A stretch of 64,000 nucleotides of DNA from contig QOQW01000025.1 in assembly GCA_003327425.1 (NCBI GenBank), forward strand, positions 1-64,000, read 5' to 3'. The translations under genes and the position numbers were made by a program. Positions 51,003 to 60,701 of the stretch are shown here, one piece after another. Source of the stretch: Candidatus Ozemibacter sibiricus (lineage in GTDB: Bacteria; Muiribacteriota; Ozemobacteria; Ozemobacterales; Ozemobacteraceae). The notes beneath the pieces are model-generated. The model saw nothing but the letters and a program-made list of their open reading frames with translations, was not told the DNA's origin and did no database searches. Position 1 is the first letter of the stretch; the number at the start of each line of letters is the position of its first letter.

Positions 51003-53405
51003 GTGACCGTTCTCGCAGGGGCCAGCAGCGTTCGCCATCTTGCCCTCCTGCCCCGAGCCGGTGGGAACGGCGAGGCGGCGGCGCCGTCACCCGCCCCCGC
51101 CCGGCGAGGCCAGGGGGGCATGACAACCGCCCGCCGATCGCCCGCGCTTTCCCTCGGGGCCGCCGGGGGCCGCCGGGGCATGGCCCTGTCGGTCATCGTC
51201 TGCATCATCCTGGTGGTGGCCGCCTTTTTCCTGGTCTCTTCGTTCCTGACCCGCACCCAGCAGCAGACCGCGCGCTACTACTTCGACACCGAGAACGCGC
51301 TGAACCTGGCCGAAAGCACGGCCCAGGAGCTGGTCTGGGCGTTGCGCACGCTGACGCATCCCGGCTCTGATCGCCCCGACCTGCAAGCGCTCTTCGATCA
51401 ATTGCTGGGCGTTCCGGCGGGCCGCGAGGCCGCTGTGCTCGACCTGCGGCCCGGGCCGGCCATCGAACCCCTGCTCGCCGATCTGGGTTCCATCTCGCCG
51501 CTACGGATCACCGCCCAGGCCTTCCTGAGCGGGTTCAAGCCGCTCGCGCTGCCCCCGGCCGCCTTGGGGCTGCGCCCCGACCCCCGGGAAAAGGAAGGGC
51601 TGCTCAAACTCCAGATCACGGTTCACTGCGGGGAAGCGATCCGCGTCCTCAACGTCCTGCACCGGGTGAAGGTCATGCGCATCACCCACCCGGTGCTGTC
51701 CCGCTTCACGCTGTTCGTCAAGGAAGCGCCCACCACCGGCGCCTGGACGGCGACCATGAACCCCCTCCATCAAGACGACCAGAGCCTGAACGCCGACCCC
51801 GACGCCTATTTCCTGGCCGACCATCGGCAACCGGCCTCTCCCATCGTCCTCGACCACGGCCGCACCATCGATCTCGCCCCCGGCGGCTCGTTCGATTTCG
51901 CCGGCAACGCCGAGGCAGGCAAGGCCATCGCGGCCGACAACGCGCCGGTCTTCTTCGGCGGGAAGTGGCGGGTGGGCCTGGCCGAGGGCAACGACCGCAG
52001 CGCCACCTCCGAGCGGTTCCTGGTGCGACTGGCCAAGTACGACCTGATGGAAGACATCCAGGAGATGAGCCTGGAAGCCACCAAACGCACCCTCCTCAAC
52101 CCCCCGCCCCGGTCCAGCATCCATGCCGCCTGGCTGCAGACCTTCGGCGTCAACGACGACTGGCGCATGGGGGGCGCCCCCATTCCCCTCGAGCAAACCC
52201 AGGCCTATCAGTTCTACAAACATCCCGATCCCGAGCACCCGACCAGGATCGACCAGATGAAGGGCAGCTTCGCCTTCCGGTTGTTCGGCACCCTCGATCG
52301 GTTTTCCCCTACCCTGGTGCTGGGCGACGTCGAGCGGTATTACCAGCGGCTCGTCTCCATCGACTGCGACTTTCGCGGCTTCCGGTTCCTAGCCGTCACC
52401 CTCCCGTTCCTCGACGAAGAGTGGTTCAGCCGACTGAAGGCGCCCGCCTCTCTCGACCGTTTCGGTCTCGATCCGCTGACCATCACCACCCTGCAAGGGG
52501 TGGCCACGGTGTTCGGCATCCGACCCGGCCACGACGATGACCTGGGCTTCGCCTGGGAATACTACCGCGACCGGTTCCGTTGCATGCTGCTGCCGGAGCA
52601 CGTGCTGCGCGGGCTCGATTTCGTCTTCACCAACCGCGAAACCGGCCAGCGCGGGCGCCCCGTGACGCAGAACAACGGCACCAGCCCGATGCCCGCCAAC
52701 GGCGAGGTCTACAGCCGCCTCCCCTGGCGTCAGCTCGACCTGCCCCCGCCGCCCGCCTCCGGGAGGGGGGTCGAGCGCCCCTTCCTGGGCCGCCAGGTCA
52801 CCGTGCGCCATCGCGAGGGCGAGCCGCTCTTCCAGGGCGATCTCAACGACGTCGATGGGCTGCATGACATGATCGTGCGAGGGGCCCGGCGCTTCGCCAC
52901 CACCGAGGCCTTCCTCGAGCGGTGCCGGCTGCCGAGCCTCCGCCCCGGCGTGTGCCGGCTGGCCCTACCGGGCGCCGTCATCGTGACCCCGGCCCCCGGC
53001 CCCGCGTTGCGCTTCCCCGGACCGGTGCGGGTCGAGCGCGGCGGCGTGCTCGTGGTCATGGGCGATGTCCTGCTCAATGCCCCCATCGAAACCGCCCCCG
53101 GGGAACTTCTGACCATCGTGGCTAGCGGCAAGGTGACCATCGCCACCGCCGGCCCGCTCGCCGTCTCGCTGATCGCGGCCGGCGGCCTGACCAAGGACCC
53201 GGCCCTGCCCGGGTTCTCCATCGATGGCCCGGTCGCCGCCGCCCGGCTCGACTTCGCCCCCCTGGTCGCCGGCGCAGGCCCCAAACGAATCGCCTACGCG
53301 CCGATCTTCGACGAGCGCCGGCCGCGCCCCGACGAGCCGCACTTCCCTCGCCGGCTCGTGCTGTCCGACGAGTTCCGGCAATTCTTCAGCAAGGCCCTGC
53401 CATGA
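51003..53405 (+). CDS. PilX-like pilus/secretion assembly protein
   Basis: 800 aa if GTG 51003 is used; ATGs at 51120 and 51180 are alternatives. Residues 60-83 (MALSVIVCIILVVAAFFLVS) are a pilin-like membrane anchor followed by AESTAQELVW, as in minor-pilin PilX-type proteins. The rest is a large beta-rich exported region. Stop overlaps the next pseudopilin gene (ATGA), so the two are one transcript. Long version of the family; function inferred from the anchor and the neighbour. Confidence 0.6.
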   Translation: MTVLAGASSVRHLALLPRAGGNGEAAAPSPAPARRGQGGMTTARRSPALSLGAAGGRRGMALSVIVCIILVVAAFFLVSSFLTRTQQQTARYYFDTENALNLAESTAQELVWALRTLTHPGSDRPDLQALFDQLLGVPAGREAAVLDLRPGPAIEPLLADLGSISPLRITAQAFLSGFKPLALPPAALGLRPDPREKEGLLKLQITVHCGEAIRVLNVLHRVKVMRITHPVLSRFTLFVKEAPTTGAWTATMNPLHQDDQSLNADPDAYFLADHRQPASPIVLDHGRTIDLAPGGSFDFAGNAEAGKAIAADNAPVFFGGKWRVGLAEGNDRSATSERFLVRLAKYDLMEDIQEMSLEATKRTLLNPPPRSSIHAAWLQTFGVNDDWRMGGAPIPLEQTQAYQFYKHPDPEHPTRIDQMKGSFAFRLFGTLDRFSPTLVLGDVERYYQRLVSIDCDFRGFRFLAVTLPFLDEEWFSRLKAPASLDRFGLDPLTITTLQGVATVFGIRPGHDDDLGFAWEYYRDRFRCMLLPEHVLRGLDFVFTNRETGQRGRPVTQNNGTSPMPANGEVYSRLPWRQLDLPPPPASGRGVERPFLGRQVTVRHREGEPLFQGDLNDVDGLHDMIVRGARRFATTEAFLERCRLPSLRPGVCRLALPGAVIVTPAPGPALRFPGPVRVERGGVLVVMGDVLLNAPIETAPGELLTIVASGKVTIATAGPLAVSLIAAGGLTKDPALPGFSIDGPVAAARLDFAPLVAGAGPKRIAYAPIFDERRPRPDEPHFPRRLVLSDEFRQFFSKALP

Positions 53406-53866
53406 TCGACCGACCGCACCACCGTTCCTGGTTCCCACCCGCTCCCCGGCCACCTTGCCCACGCGCCTGGGTGGGGCAGGCCGCCGGCCGCCAGGCCTTC
53501 ACCCTCACCGAGCTGCTGGTGGTCCTGGCTCTGCTGTCGCTCCTGCTGCCGTTCGCCTACCGGATCTGGTCGGTCCTCCGACGCGGTTCCGACCAGGTAT
53601 CGGAACATGCCCGCTACTACCAGGTGGTCGGCCGTTTCCTCGCCCAATTCAAACTGGACCTGCGCAGTGCGACCCGCCTCCGGCGCGAGGGCGACAGCCT
53701 GGTCATCACCGTGCCAGCCGACGACCCCACGGCCGAGCGAACCATCCGATATTCCGTCGACGCCGATCGTCATCGCCTCAGCCGCTCGGAAGGCGGTCAG
53801 GCCATCGTCTTCGATTTCGGCGCCCCCCCAGCTGGCGCGGGGCCATTCATTTTCCGCATCGAATGA
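53402..53866 (+). CDS. Type II secretion/type IV pilin-like protein
   Basis: 154 aa. AFTLTELLVVLALLSLLLPF near 32-51 is a prepilin N-methylation segment with the Glu at position 5 of the mature form; the 30-residue leader before it is unusually long. Short globular head. Minor pseudopilin, processed by prepilin peptidase at the inner membrane. Confidence 0.8.
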   Translation: MIDRPHHRSWFPPAPRPPCPRAWVGQAAGRQAFTLTELLVVLALLSLLLPFAYRIWSVLRRGSDQVSEHARYYQVVGRFLAQFKLDLRSATRLRREGDSLVITVPADDPTAERTIRYSVDADRHRLSRSEGGQAIVFDFGAPPAGAGPFIFRIE

Positions 53867-53883
53867 AGTACAGGAGGCTCCTG

Positions 53884-54564
53884 ATGACCATTCATTCCTC
53901 TTCGCCAACGGATCCACATCTCGTTCCGTTCCGTCTCCGGCTGGCCTTCGCCAGTTTCTGCCTGTTCGCCAGCCTCTCCTTCTGGGCGACCGCCTGGGGA
54001 CAGACCGCCCCGGCCACGCCGCCACCGGCCTCGGCCGTCGTCATCGCCAGCGGCCCGGCCGCGGGGTCGGAAACCATCCGGGTCACCGTGGGATTCGCCA
54101 GCCAGACGGTGCAGACGGAAATCCAAGCCCCTCACCTGGTCGAGAAACATGGCGGGGAATGGGTGACCTCCGAGACGGCCGAGGTCCGCGCCGCCCACGC
54201 CGCCCCGCCCCCCGGGCAGAAGACCTGGAGCCCGAACACCTACCTCCCGCGCAGCATTCCCGCCCGCCCCGGCCAACCCGATGGCATCACCCAGAGCCGA
54301 ACCTTCCCCGTTCCCTTCGGGCAGCCGGCGGGCGAAGCCGCGCCGCCACCCGGGGCCGGGCCGACCGGACCGACCGGGCCGACCACCAAGCGCGAGGCCA
54401 TCGAGGCCTTCCTGGCCCGCCGTCCCGACATCGTTCGCTTCATCCAGGACAACACCGGCATCCGCGATCCGCAGAAGATCCTCGAGAAGTGGGTCTACGA
54501 CGTCATGCGCTCGGAAGACAAAGACTGGGCCGAGGCGAAAGCCATTCTCGAGAAGAATTGGTAA
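53884..54564 (+). CDS. Exported 226-aa protein with RPDI-type C-terminal repeat
   Basis: ATG 53884. N-terminal signal/anchor near 17-40 (RLAFASFCLFASLSFWATAW), Pro/Ala/Gly-rich middle including PTGPTGPT. The last 50 residues (FLARRPDIVRFIQDNTGIRD...DWAEAKAILEKNW) resemble residues 26-80 of the protein at 56.1-57.9 kb (FFQARPDI ... DYETARQILAEIEKN), a shared helical module of unknown function. Confidence 0.7.
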   Translation: MTIHSSSPTDPHLVPFRLRLAFASFCLFASLSFWATAWGQTAPATPPPASAVVIASGPAAGSETIRVTVGFASQTVQTEIQAPHLVEKHGGEWVTSETAEVRAAHAAPPPGQKTWSPNTYLPRSIPARPGQPDGITQSRTFPVPFGQPAGEAAPPPGAGPTGPTGPTTKREAIEAFLARRPDIVRFIQDNTGIRDPQKILEKWVYDVMRSEDKDWAEAKAILEKNW

Positions 54565-54645
54565 GTCAGCTCCGACCTTTGCGCCTATGCCGCACGCCAG
54601 GGCCAGGCGAAAGCCAGTCGCGAGAAGAACTGGCAGGTCAGCTCC
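54527..54645. repeat. Imperfect 46-bp tandem duplication at a gene end
   Basis: The end of the 226-aa gene and its stop (54527-54573, GGGCCGAGGCGAAAGCC...) recur at 54600-54645 (GGGCCAGGCGAAAGCC...) with a few changes. The second copy is after the stop codon. The rest of 54565-54786 shows no gene. Confidence 0.75.
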
Positions 54646-54786
54646 CCCCGGCTCGAGGGCGGTCGCGCCGCTTGCCGACACCCAAGGCGAAGCGATCGGG
54701 CAAAGCGATCGGCGCGGGCGGATCGAGTGGCGCCGGCGGCTCCCTGTCCCGGCGCCACCAGTCTGGCAGATCCCTAGCAGATCCCG

Positions 54787-55692
54787 TCAGGGGTCCTGCC
54801 ACACCAGGTCGCCGCCGGGCACCTCGGCCGAGAAGCGCGACGATCGTGTCACCGTGAAGGTGAGGTGTTCGGCCTGATCGTCCATTGCGCCCCGGCCGGG
54901 CCCACCGCTGGCCACGCCGCCCGGGCTGGATCGGACCTCATCGTCGCTCCCGCCACCGGAGCCAGGCCGGGACGGTCGACCAGCGCCGGCCGCGCCCATC
55001 CCCCCACCTGGCACGCCCAGGTGGAGCGCCACCCGCAGGACCCGAGCCCGGTCCGGTGGCAGGACCTGCCGCCGTGCCTCATCCAGGAAGGTGAGGGCGA
55101 AGGCGAAGGATGGCCGGCCATGCGTCGCCTCGGCGAAGGCGAACACGCGCGGCGTCCGGCCGTCATCACGGGTCACGCGCCGGGCGTTGTCGTCGAAATG
55201 ATAGGTGACCAGGGGCACCAACCGACCTTGCGGGTCGACCGTTCCTTCGATCTCGAGACGTCGCCCCTCTTCGTCCCACCGCCAGGCGCTCGCGGCCACG
55301 GCATCGGCCCGCAAGACCTCGTGCAACAGCCGCATCTGGTGGCCAGCAGCATCGCGGGTCCGGTTCTCCTGCGAAGTACGCTGGAGCCACCGCCAGGCGG
55401 TGAAGGCCAGCGCCAGCGCCAGAACGCCAACGGCCAGAGCCACCATCAACTCGGTCAGGGTGAATCCGGTCACCGGGGCGGCAGGCCGGTTCTCACATTC
55501 GGGGCCCCAGAGACGGTTCGAGACTCGCGGCCCGGCTCGACGCCCCAGAGGCGCCGGGCCGGCGCGGTGACCGCCATCGCCAGCGTCCCCACCGCCACCG
55601 GCCCAAGCGCCCCGAGAAGATCGAGCCACCCCGCCGCCCGGCGCTGACGACCGGTCGAGGTCGGAACGGGCCAGCCAGGGCGGCGGGATCAC
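54787..55692 (-). CDS. Pseudopilin with long leader
   Basis: 301 aa from GTG 55690-55692, overlapping the upstream stop as GTGA. GFTLTELMVALAVGVLALAL near 75-94 is the prepilin segment; the leader before it is about 75 residues, Gly/Arg-rich, much longer than normal, so the true start may be inside. C-terminal head contains a Gly-rich insertion. Minor pseudopilin of the GspJ/PilW kind. Confidence 0.7.
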   Translation of the reverse strand: MIPPPWLARSDLDRSSAPGGGVARSSRGAWAGGGGDAGDGGHRAGPAPLGRRAGPRVSNRLWGPECENRPAAPVTGFTLTELMVALAVGVLALALAFTAWRWLQRTSQENRTRDAAGHQMRLLHEVLRADAVAASAWRWDEEGRRLEIEGTVDPQGRLVPLVTYHFDDNARRVTRDDGRTPRVFAFAEATHGRPSFAFALTFLDEARRQVLPPDRARVLRVALHLGVPGGGMGAAGAGRPSRPGSGGGSDDEVRSSPGGVASGGPGRGAMDDQAEHLTFTVTRSSRFSAEVPGGDLVWQDP

Positions 55693-56171
55693 AAAGGCTT
55701 CGGCCGGACGAGGAGCGTCTGCAGGCCGATGTGGTGCTTCTTGCCTGGCGTGCCGGGGAGGTTCCACAGCACCTGGACCCCGAGCCGGTACCCGACCACG
55801 GGGGGCCGAGCTTTCTCGAGGCCGGGCAACGGATCGACCAGGATGGCCGAGGGAACGAGATCGAAGACGGTGCCGTTCACTTCGCGGGATTCGGGATCGA
55901 GGCGTTCGGGGAAGGAGGCGAGACTCTTGAGTTCTTCGAGCTTGCCCGCCCCCAGCGAGGTGGCCACGACCCAGTTGCGGGCGTCGATGCTCTGCCGCCG
56001 CACTTCGATGAAGCGCGGAATGAGGGGAGCCAGCACCAAAGAGAGCAAGGCCACCCCCATCAACACCTCGACGAGACTGAACCCGCAGGTGAACTCGGGG
56101 GTGGAAGGTGGGCCAGGACGGGATCGACAGCGCGACGGCTCAGCGGTTGGCAGGGTCGTGGAAGGCCGCAC
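55689..56171 (-). CDS. Pseudopilin, PilV/GspI-like
   Basis: 160 aa if GTG 56169-56171 is the start, overlapping the end of the hydrolase gene. GFSLVEVLMGVALLSLVLAP near 31-50 is the prepilin segment with the conserved Glu. Start uncertain because no clear ribosome binding site is visible inside the upstream gene. Confidence 0.7.
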   Translation of the reverse strand: MRPSTTLPTAEPSRCRSRPGPPSTPEFTCGFSLVEVLMGVALLSLVLAPLIPRFIEVRRQSIDARNWVVATSLGAGKLEELKSLASFPERLDPESREVNGTVFDLVPSAILVDPLPGLEKARPPVVGYRLGVQVLWNLPGTPGKKHHIGLQTLLVRPKPL

Positions 56172-57912
56172 GCATGTCCTCCCGGGCCGGGCCGATGTTG
56201 CGGAGGGCGAAGCTGCCCCATTGGCCATCGGCCCGATCGACGAACCAGCAGAGGGCCCGGATGGGCGGCAGGTTGCCACGGCTGGCATTGTAGGCGCGCA
56301 CGGCCTCGAAGGCTTTCAGGATCCAGCCTGGCTGGTAGTTTTCCGTCGGATTGGGCCCTTCCAGGCCATTGATGTCGGAGTTGAATTCAGTGATGTACAC
56401 TGGCTTGCTGGCCCCCCATTTCTTGGCGATACGGGCGGCCTGCTCGCGAAAACTCTGGAACCCGCCATCGAAGGGCCAGTTGTTGATGTTGCACGGTTGG
56501 CGCGGGTCGGGATTGCCGCGCGTCGGATCGCCATTGGCATGGATGGCGAACCCATCGACCTGGGTGATACGGTTCGATACATCTTCGAGCCAATCGAGAT
56601 AGGTACCGTCGGCGAACTGACCTTCGGCGTTGACATTGGGCGAAAAGGGAGCAGCGCTGCAAGCCAGCAGTCGAATGCCGGGTGGCATCTCTTTCTTGCG
56701 GTTGTAGATGTACATGAAGGCGGCGGCGTATTTGTGGGAATTGATGAAGGATTCGATATTGGGTTCGTTGCCGACGATGAAATGCTTCGACAGATCGGAG
56801 AACATCCTGACCACTTCGATGAACCGATCGCCGTACTGCTGGAACTCGGCCGGGTCTTTGGGCACCGGGCAGCCCCCGCGGTAGTCGAGCCGGATGATGT
56901 TGGTCAGGCCATGCGCCTTGGCGCGCCGGGCGCCTTCGAGGGCCACGTTGATCTGGGTTGCATCATCGAGACCGCAGACGGTCTCGACGTTCCAGCCGCC
57001 ATTGTTGCCGATCATCTCCTGGTCGCCACTGTACCAGTGGACTCCAGCCAGATTCCCGCTTTCGCTGTCGGACGAGTCGGAGGAACCGGTCGTGGCACCA
57101 TCATTCGAGGAGGGTGGAGGCGGCGCCGGACTGCCCGGAGGCGGGGTGAACCCATTGGAGGGCTGATCAGCAGGCTGGGAGGGCGGGGGCACCTCATCGG
57201 CGGGAGCTTTCCGACTCTCTTTGCGGAAGGTGAGCAGGAAGCAGGTATGGATGGTGAAGTTCGGCTGTTCGGGGGTACCCAGACCCATGCCTTCGACCCG
57301 GTCGCTGGGCAGGCCGTCGCTGACATAGGCGCCGTAGCAGTTCCCGGCGTGGTACATCGGGAAGTTCGCGCCCAGCTCAGGCGCGGGTTTGTTCTCGGTG
57401 CGGGCCTTGGATTCTCCGCCGGGCCAGAAGAAGGTGACCTCCACACCGGTCTGGCGGCCACCGCCCTCGTTCTGGGTCTCGACGTAGATGTGATGGCGGC
57501 CGCCCGCTTCCTGTTCGTTCAGCCAGCGGATATCCACCAGACGCCAGTGCGGCCCATCGGCGCCGCAGCGGACGACCCTGACGCCGAGCCGCTCGAGGGC
57601 CGATCCACCGGGGCCGGCAGGCGCCGACGGCGGGGCGGCGGGCGTCGACGGGGTCTGGCCGCCCCCGTTCTTCTCGATCTCGGCCAGGATCTGGCGAGCC
57701 GTCTCGTAGTCCTGGTTCCGTTCGGTGGTGATCTTGATCCATTCGCGGAGGATCCAGACCTTGTCGGTTCGGCCAGACCATTTGCTGATGTTGTTGGGAA
57801 TGTCAGGTCGAGCCTGGAAGAACTCGTCGAGCGTCATGGCCGCTGCCGACCCGGCCAGAACCACCGTCAACAGGGCCATCATCGCCAGTTTTCCCCATCG
57901 AGTCAAGTACAT
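56140..57912 (-). CDS. Secreted glycoside-hydrolase-like protein
   Basis: 590 aa. Signal peptide 1-25 (LAMMALLTVVLAGSAAA), RPDI-type helical module at 26-80, a beta-sandwich region to about 240, a Pro/Ser linker, then a TIM-barrel domain. HFIVGNEPNIESF near 377 and KPVYITEFNSDING near 503 place two Glu as acid/base and nucleophile of clan A glycosidases. Substrate unknown. Its end overlaps the pseudopilin genes, so secretion through a type II-like machinery is conceivable. Confidence 0.75.
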   Translation of the reverse strand: MYLTRWGKLAMMALLTVVLAGSAAAMTLDEFFQARPDIPNNISKWSGRTDKVWILREWIKITTERNQDYETARQILAEIEKNGGGQTPSTPAAPPSAPAGPGGSALERLGVRVVRCGADGPHWRLVDIRWLNEQEAGGRHHIYVETQNEGGGRQTGVEVTFFWPGGESKARTENKPAPELGANFPMYHAGNCYGAYVSDGLPSDRVEGMGLGTPEQPNFTIHTCFLLTFRKESRKAPADEVPPPSQPADQPSNGFTPPPGSPAPPPPSSNDGATTGSSDSSDSESGNLAGVHWYSGDQEMIGNNGGWNVETVCGLDDATQINVALEGARRAKAHGLTNIIRLDYRGGCPVPKDPAEFQQYGDRFIEVVRMFSDLSKHFIVGNEPNIESFINSHKYAAAFMYIYNRKKEMPPGIRLLACSAAPFSPNVNAEGQFADGTYLDWLEDVSNRITQVDGFAIHANGDPTRGNPDPRQPCNINNWPFDGGFQSFREQAARIAKKWGASKPVYITEFNSDINGLEGPNPTENYQPGWILKAFEAVRAYNASRGNLPPIRALCWFVDRADGQWGSFALRNIGPAREDMRAAFHDPANR

Positions 57913-57960
57913 AGCCTCCTCCCGCTGGCCAATTTTGCCTGGAGAGAGAATCTTTATAGA

Positions 57961-57990
57961 ATCTTACTCTCGCCAGGAGGGGGGCGTCAA
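57961..57990 (-). promoter_or_regulatory. Promoter of the hydrolase gene
   Basis: On the minus strand TTGACG, 18 bases, TAAGAT, followed by TATAAA; about 50 bases upstream of the ATG. Host-type promoter. Confidence 0.55.
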
Positions 57991-58151
57991 TTCGCCGATG
58001 AGGCCGAGCCCCCGTAGGCAGGCGATGCTGGGAAACGGAAGCAGCGGCAGGGCATCGGCCCCGACGCCCGAAGGTCGGCATCGGAGCGGAAGACCCCGCT
58101 AGAGAGGGCCAGGTCGAGGCGTCCTGGCGGGGAACGCGGACCGCAGGAAGG

Positions 58152-59471
58152 TTATTCCCCATCAGACAGCAGGTCGTGACGCAGCAGGTCTTCGTAGGTC
58201 TCGCGACGTACCCGCAGCCGGGCCTGTCCACCCGTCAGACCGACGACCGCGGGACGCGGCAGGCGGTTGTAGTTCGAGCTCATGGCATAATGGTAGGCGC
58301 CTGTGCAGAAGACGGCCAGCACGTCACCGGGCTCGACGTCTGACAGCCAGGCCTGGTGGATGATCATGTCGCCGCTTTCGCAGGCTTTCCCCGCCACGGC
58401 ATAGGTCTGCCGCGGCGGCCGGCCCGCCTTGTTGGCCAGCACCGCCGAATAGACCGCCCCGTAGAGCGCCGTGCGCGGGTGATCGGCCATGGAGCCATCG
58501 ACCGCCACGTAGGTGCGGATGCCCGGAATGGGCTTGACCGCCCCGACGGTGTACAACGTCAGACCGGCCGGGGCGATGATCGACCGCCCCGGTTCGATCC
58601 ACAGGCGGGGCATCGGCAGGCCATGCGCGGCGGTTTCGCGGCGGGTCGCTTCGATCAAGGTGGCCACGTATTCTTCGATGGAGGGCGGGTGGTCCTCGGC
58701 CGTGTAGCGGATGCCCAGGCCGCCGCCGAGATCGAGTTCGAGCGCGGCATCATTGGGCAGGAAGGCGCGCACCTCGGCCAGGAAGGCCACGACGATGCCG
58801 ACCGCCGCCCGATAGCACGACAGATCGAACAGCTGCGAGCCGATGTGGCAATGCAGCCCGAGCAGCCGTACATGGACCAGCTCGCGCGTGCGAGCGACCG
58901 CTGCAGCCGCCAGGCCGTTCTCGATGCCGAAGCCGAACTTGGTATCGAGGTGCCCGGTCTGGATGTGGGAATGGGTGTGGGTGTTGACGCCAGGCGTCAC
59001 CCGCACCAGGATCGGCTGCACTTTCCCCGCTTCGCCGGCCAGTCGGTCGAGCAGATGCAGCTCGTGGAGGTTGTCGACCACGATGCGCGCCACTCCCATC
59101 TCGAGCGCCAGACGCAGTTCGTCGGCCGATTTGTTGTTGCCGTGGAACAGCACCCGGTCCATGGGGAAGCCCGCCGCTCGGGCCGTCGCGAGTTCGCCGC
59201 CCGAGCAGACGTCGAGGCCCATGCCTTCTTCCGCGAGCAGCCGACAGAAGCTGGTCGTCAAAAAGGCCTTGCCGGCGTAAGCCACCGTGGCTGGCACCTC
59301 GGCCCGGGCGAACGACGAGACGTAGCGCCGGCATTTGTCCCGCGCCAGGTCTTCATTGATCACCCACAAGGGCGTGCCGAACCGATGCGCCAGGTCGACG
59401 GTGTCGACCCCGCCGAACCACAGCCGATCATGGGCGATGGCATAGCCTTCGATGTGTGACAGATGCGACAT
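58152..59471 (-). CDS. lysA: Diaminopimelate decarboxylase
   Basis: 439 aa. PLP-dependent last step of lysine synthesis. VAYAGKAFLTT near 65 carries the PLP lysine; GLDVCSGGEL near 90, HGNNKS near 110, GFGIENG near 182, LLGLHCHIGSQ near 203, LDLGGGLGI near 255, EPGRS near 298 and CESGD near 362 are the family signatures. The TATACT on the minus strand near 59506 may be its -10. Seventy-five bases downstream of the reductase gene. Confidence 0.96.
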   Translation of the reverse strand: MSHLSHIEGYAIAHDRLWFGGVDTVDLAHRFGTPLWVINEDLARDKCRRYVSSFARAEVPATVAYAGKAFLTTSFCRLLAEEGMGLDVCSGGELATARAAGFPMDRVLFHGNNKSADELRLALEMGVARIVVDNLHELHLLDRLAGEAGKVQPILVRVTPGVNTHTHSHIQTGHLDTKFGFGIENGLAAAAVARTRELVHVRLLGLHCHIGSQLFDLSCYRAAVGIVVAFLAEVRAFLPNDAALELDLGGGLGIRYTAEDHPPSIEEYVATLIEATRRETAAHGLPMPRLWIEPGRSIIAPAGLTLYTVGAVKPIPGIRTYVAVDGSMADHPRTALYGAVYSAVLANKAGRPPRQTYAVAGKACESGDMIIHQAWLSDVEPGDVLAVFCTGAYHYAMSSNYNRLPRPAVVGLTGGQARLRVRRETYEDLLRHDLLSDGE

Positions 59472-59546
59472 GGGCTTCCTGCCTCCTGGAGGTTGGATGT
59501 ATGGAAGTATACGCGAAACGGGCCATCGGGTTGACGATCGCCACCC

Positions 59547-60701
59547 TCAGGAGCGTTCTCCATAGTAGAGATAGTCCAGGTCGGCGGGCGTCAGATGCTT
59601 CGCCAGTTCGAGCGACTGCACCGTGCGACGAAGCTGCTCGACCGTGCGCGGCCCGATGACGACGAAATCGGTGCGCGGATGGGCCAGCACCCAGGCGTTC
59701 AGCACCTGGTCGACGGTGTAGGAAGTACCATGCTTCGCGTTGAACGCGGCGGCGAACGCTTCGGCTCGCCGGAAGCGCGCTTCGTTGGCCGGATGGAAGA
59801 TCGCGTCGTAGACGTTCCGCCAGTAGCGATCGCCGGCCTGCTTCAGGGCGAGGGCGCGCTGTTTGGCCGCCTCCCAGCCGGGCCGGACGATGGAGAACCC
59901 GCCCAGCGGCGAATAGGTCATCAGGCGCACGCCTTTCTGAAACTCTGGATTCATCATGTCGGCATGGGTGACCTGGACTCCGCCGACATGAATGGTGACA
60001 GAGCCCATCTCGAGCAGCGAAAAGTAGGGGCTGTTGCAGACCGGCCGCAACAGACCGGGGTGGTCCCGGGCCACCCGCTGACTCTCTTCGACCCGCGCCG
60101 TCTCCCAGTTCGACACCCCGATGAGACCGTAGAACTGCCGCAAGCGCGGATCGGATAGCGCTTCCAGGATCGTGGCGACCGGCGTCGGCGGCCGCTCGAC
60201 CCGGCGATACCCCTGGAAATCCGCGTCGTCGCGATGCATGAGATAGATCGCGATGGGCGAGCCGTATCTGGCCCGCGACTTGCTCGCTTCTTCGAACACG
60301 TTGGCCATGATCTGTCGGGCGTCTCCGCGCAGGCGGCTGTAGTAGGTCCCGGGGCCCAGGTCCCGTGGGAAGCCGCCCTTGGTGATGACGTAGAGATCGG
60401 ACCGATTCTTGGTCTGCAGCCAACGGCCGAGCCGAACCTCGATGTCATCGGTGTAGATGGGAGCGGTGTCGAAGGCGTTGATGCCGAGCCGCACCGCCTC
60501 TTCGAGCACCTCGATGGTCTGCTCGTTGGGCACCTTGCCGAGATGATCGGTACCCATGATCAACCGTGACAGGCGCAAGACCGGCCCCGGCGCCTCGCCG
60601 ACCTCGAGGTACTCCATGGCGAACGCGACGTTCGCCCAACCGGCGACCGCCAGCCAGACCACCAACCCCAACCACCAATACGTTCGAACAGAGCAACGCA
60701 T
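59547..60701 (-). CDS. Aldo/keto reductase with N-terminal membrane anchor or signal
   Basis: 384 aa from ATG 60699-60701. Residues 7-26 are hydrophobic (TYWWLGLVVWLAVAGWANVA), unusual for this cytoplasmic family. The barrel follows: GINAFDTAPIYTDD near 80 (catalytic Asp, Tyr), VITKGG near 105 (Lys), IYLMHRDDADF near 150 (His), GVSNWE, and C-terminal FVVIGPRTVEQL for NADPH. Could be exported or membrane-tethered. Confidence 0.82.
   Translation of the reverse strand: MRCSVRTYWWLGLVVWLAVAGWANVAFAMEYLEVGEAPGPVLRLSRLIMGTDHLGKVPNEQTIEVLEEAVRLGINAFDTAPIYTDDIEVRLGRWLQTKNRSDLYVITKGGFPRDLGPGTYYSRLRGDARQIMANVFEEASKSRARYGSPIAIYLMHRDDADFQGYRRVERPPTPVATILEALSDPRLRQFYGLIGVSNWETARVEESQRVARDHPGLLRPVCNSPYFSLLEMGSVTIHVGGVQVTHADMMNPEFQKGVRLMTYSPLGGFSIVRPGWEAAKQRALALKQAGDRYWRNVYDAIFHPANEARFRRAEAFAAAFNAKHGTSYTVDQVLNAWVLAHPRTDFVVIGPRTVEQLRRTVQSLELAKHLTPADLDYLYYGERS

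Noticed and set aside
55729-58017. 762-codon plus-strand frame at 55.7-58.0 kb
   Set aside because: Antisense to the secreted hydrolase and pseudopilin, whose signal peptide and active-site motifs are on the minus strand.
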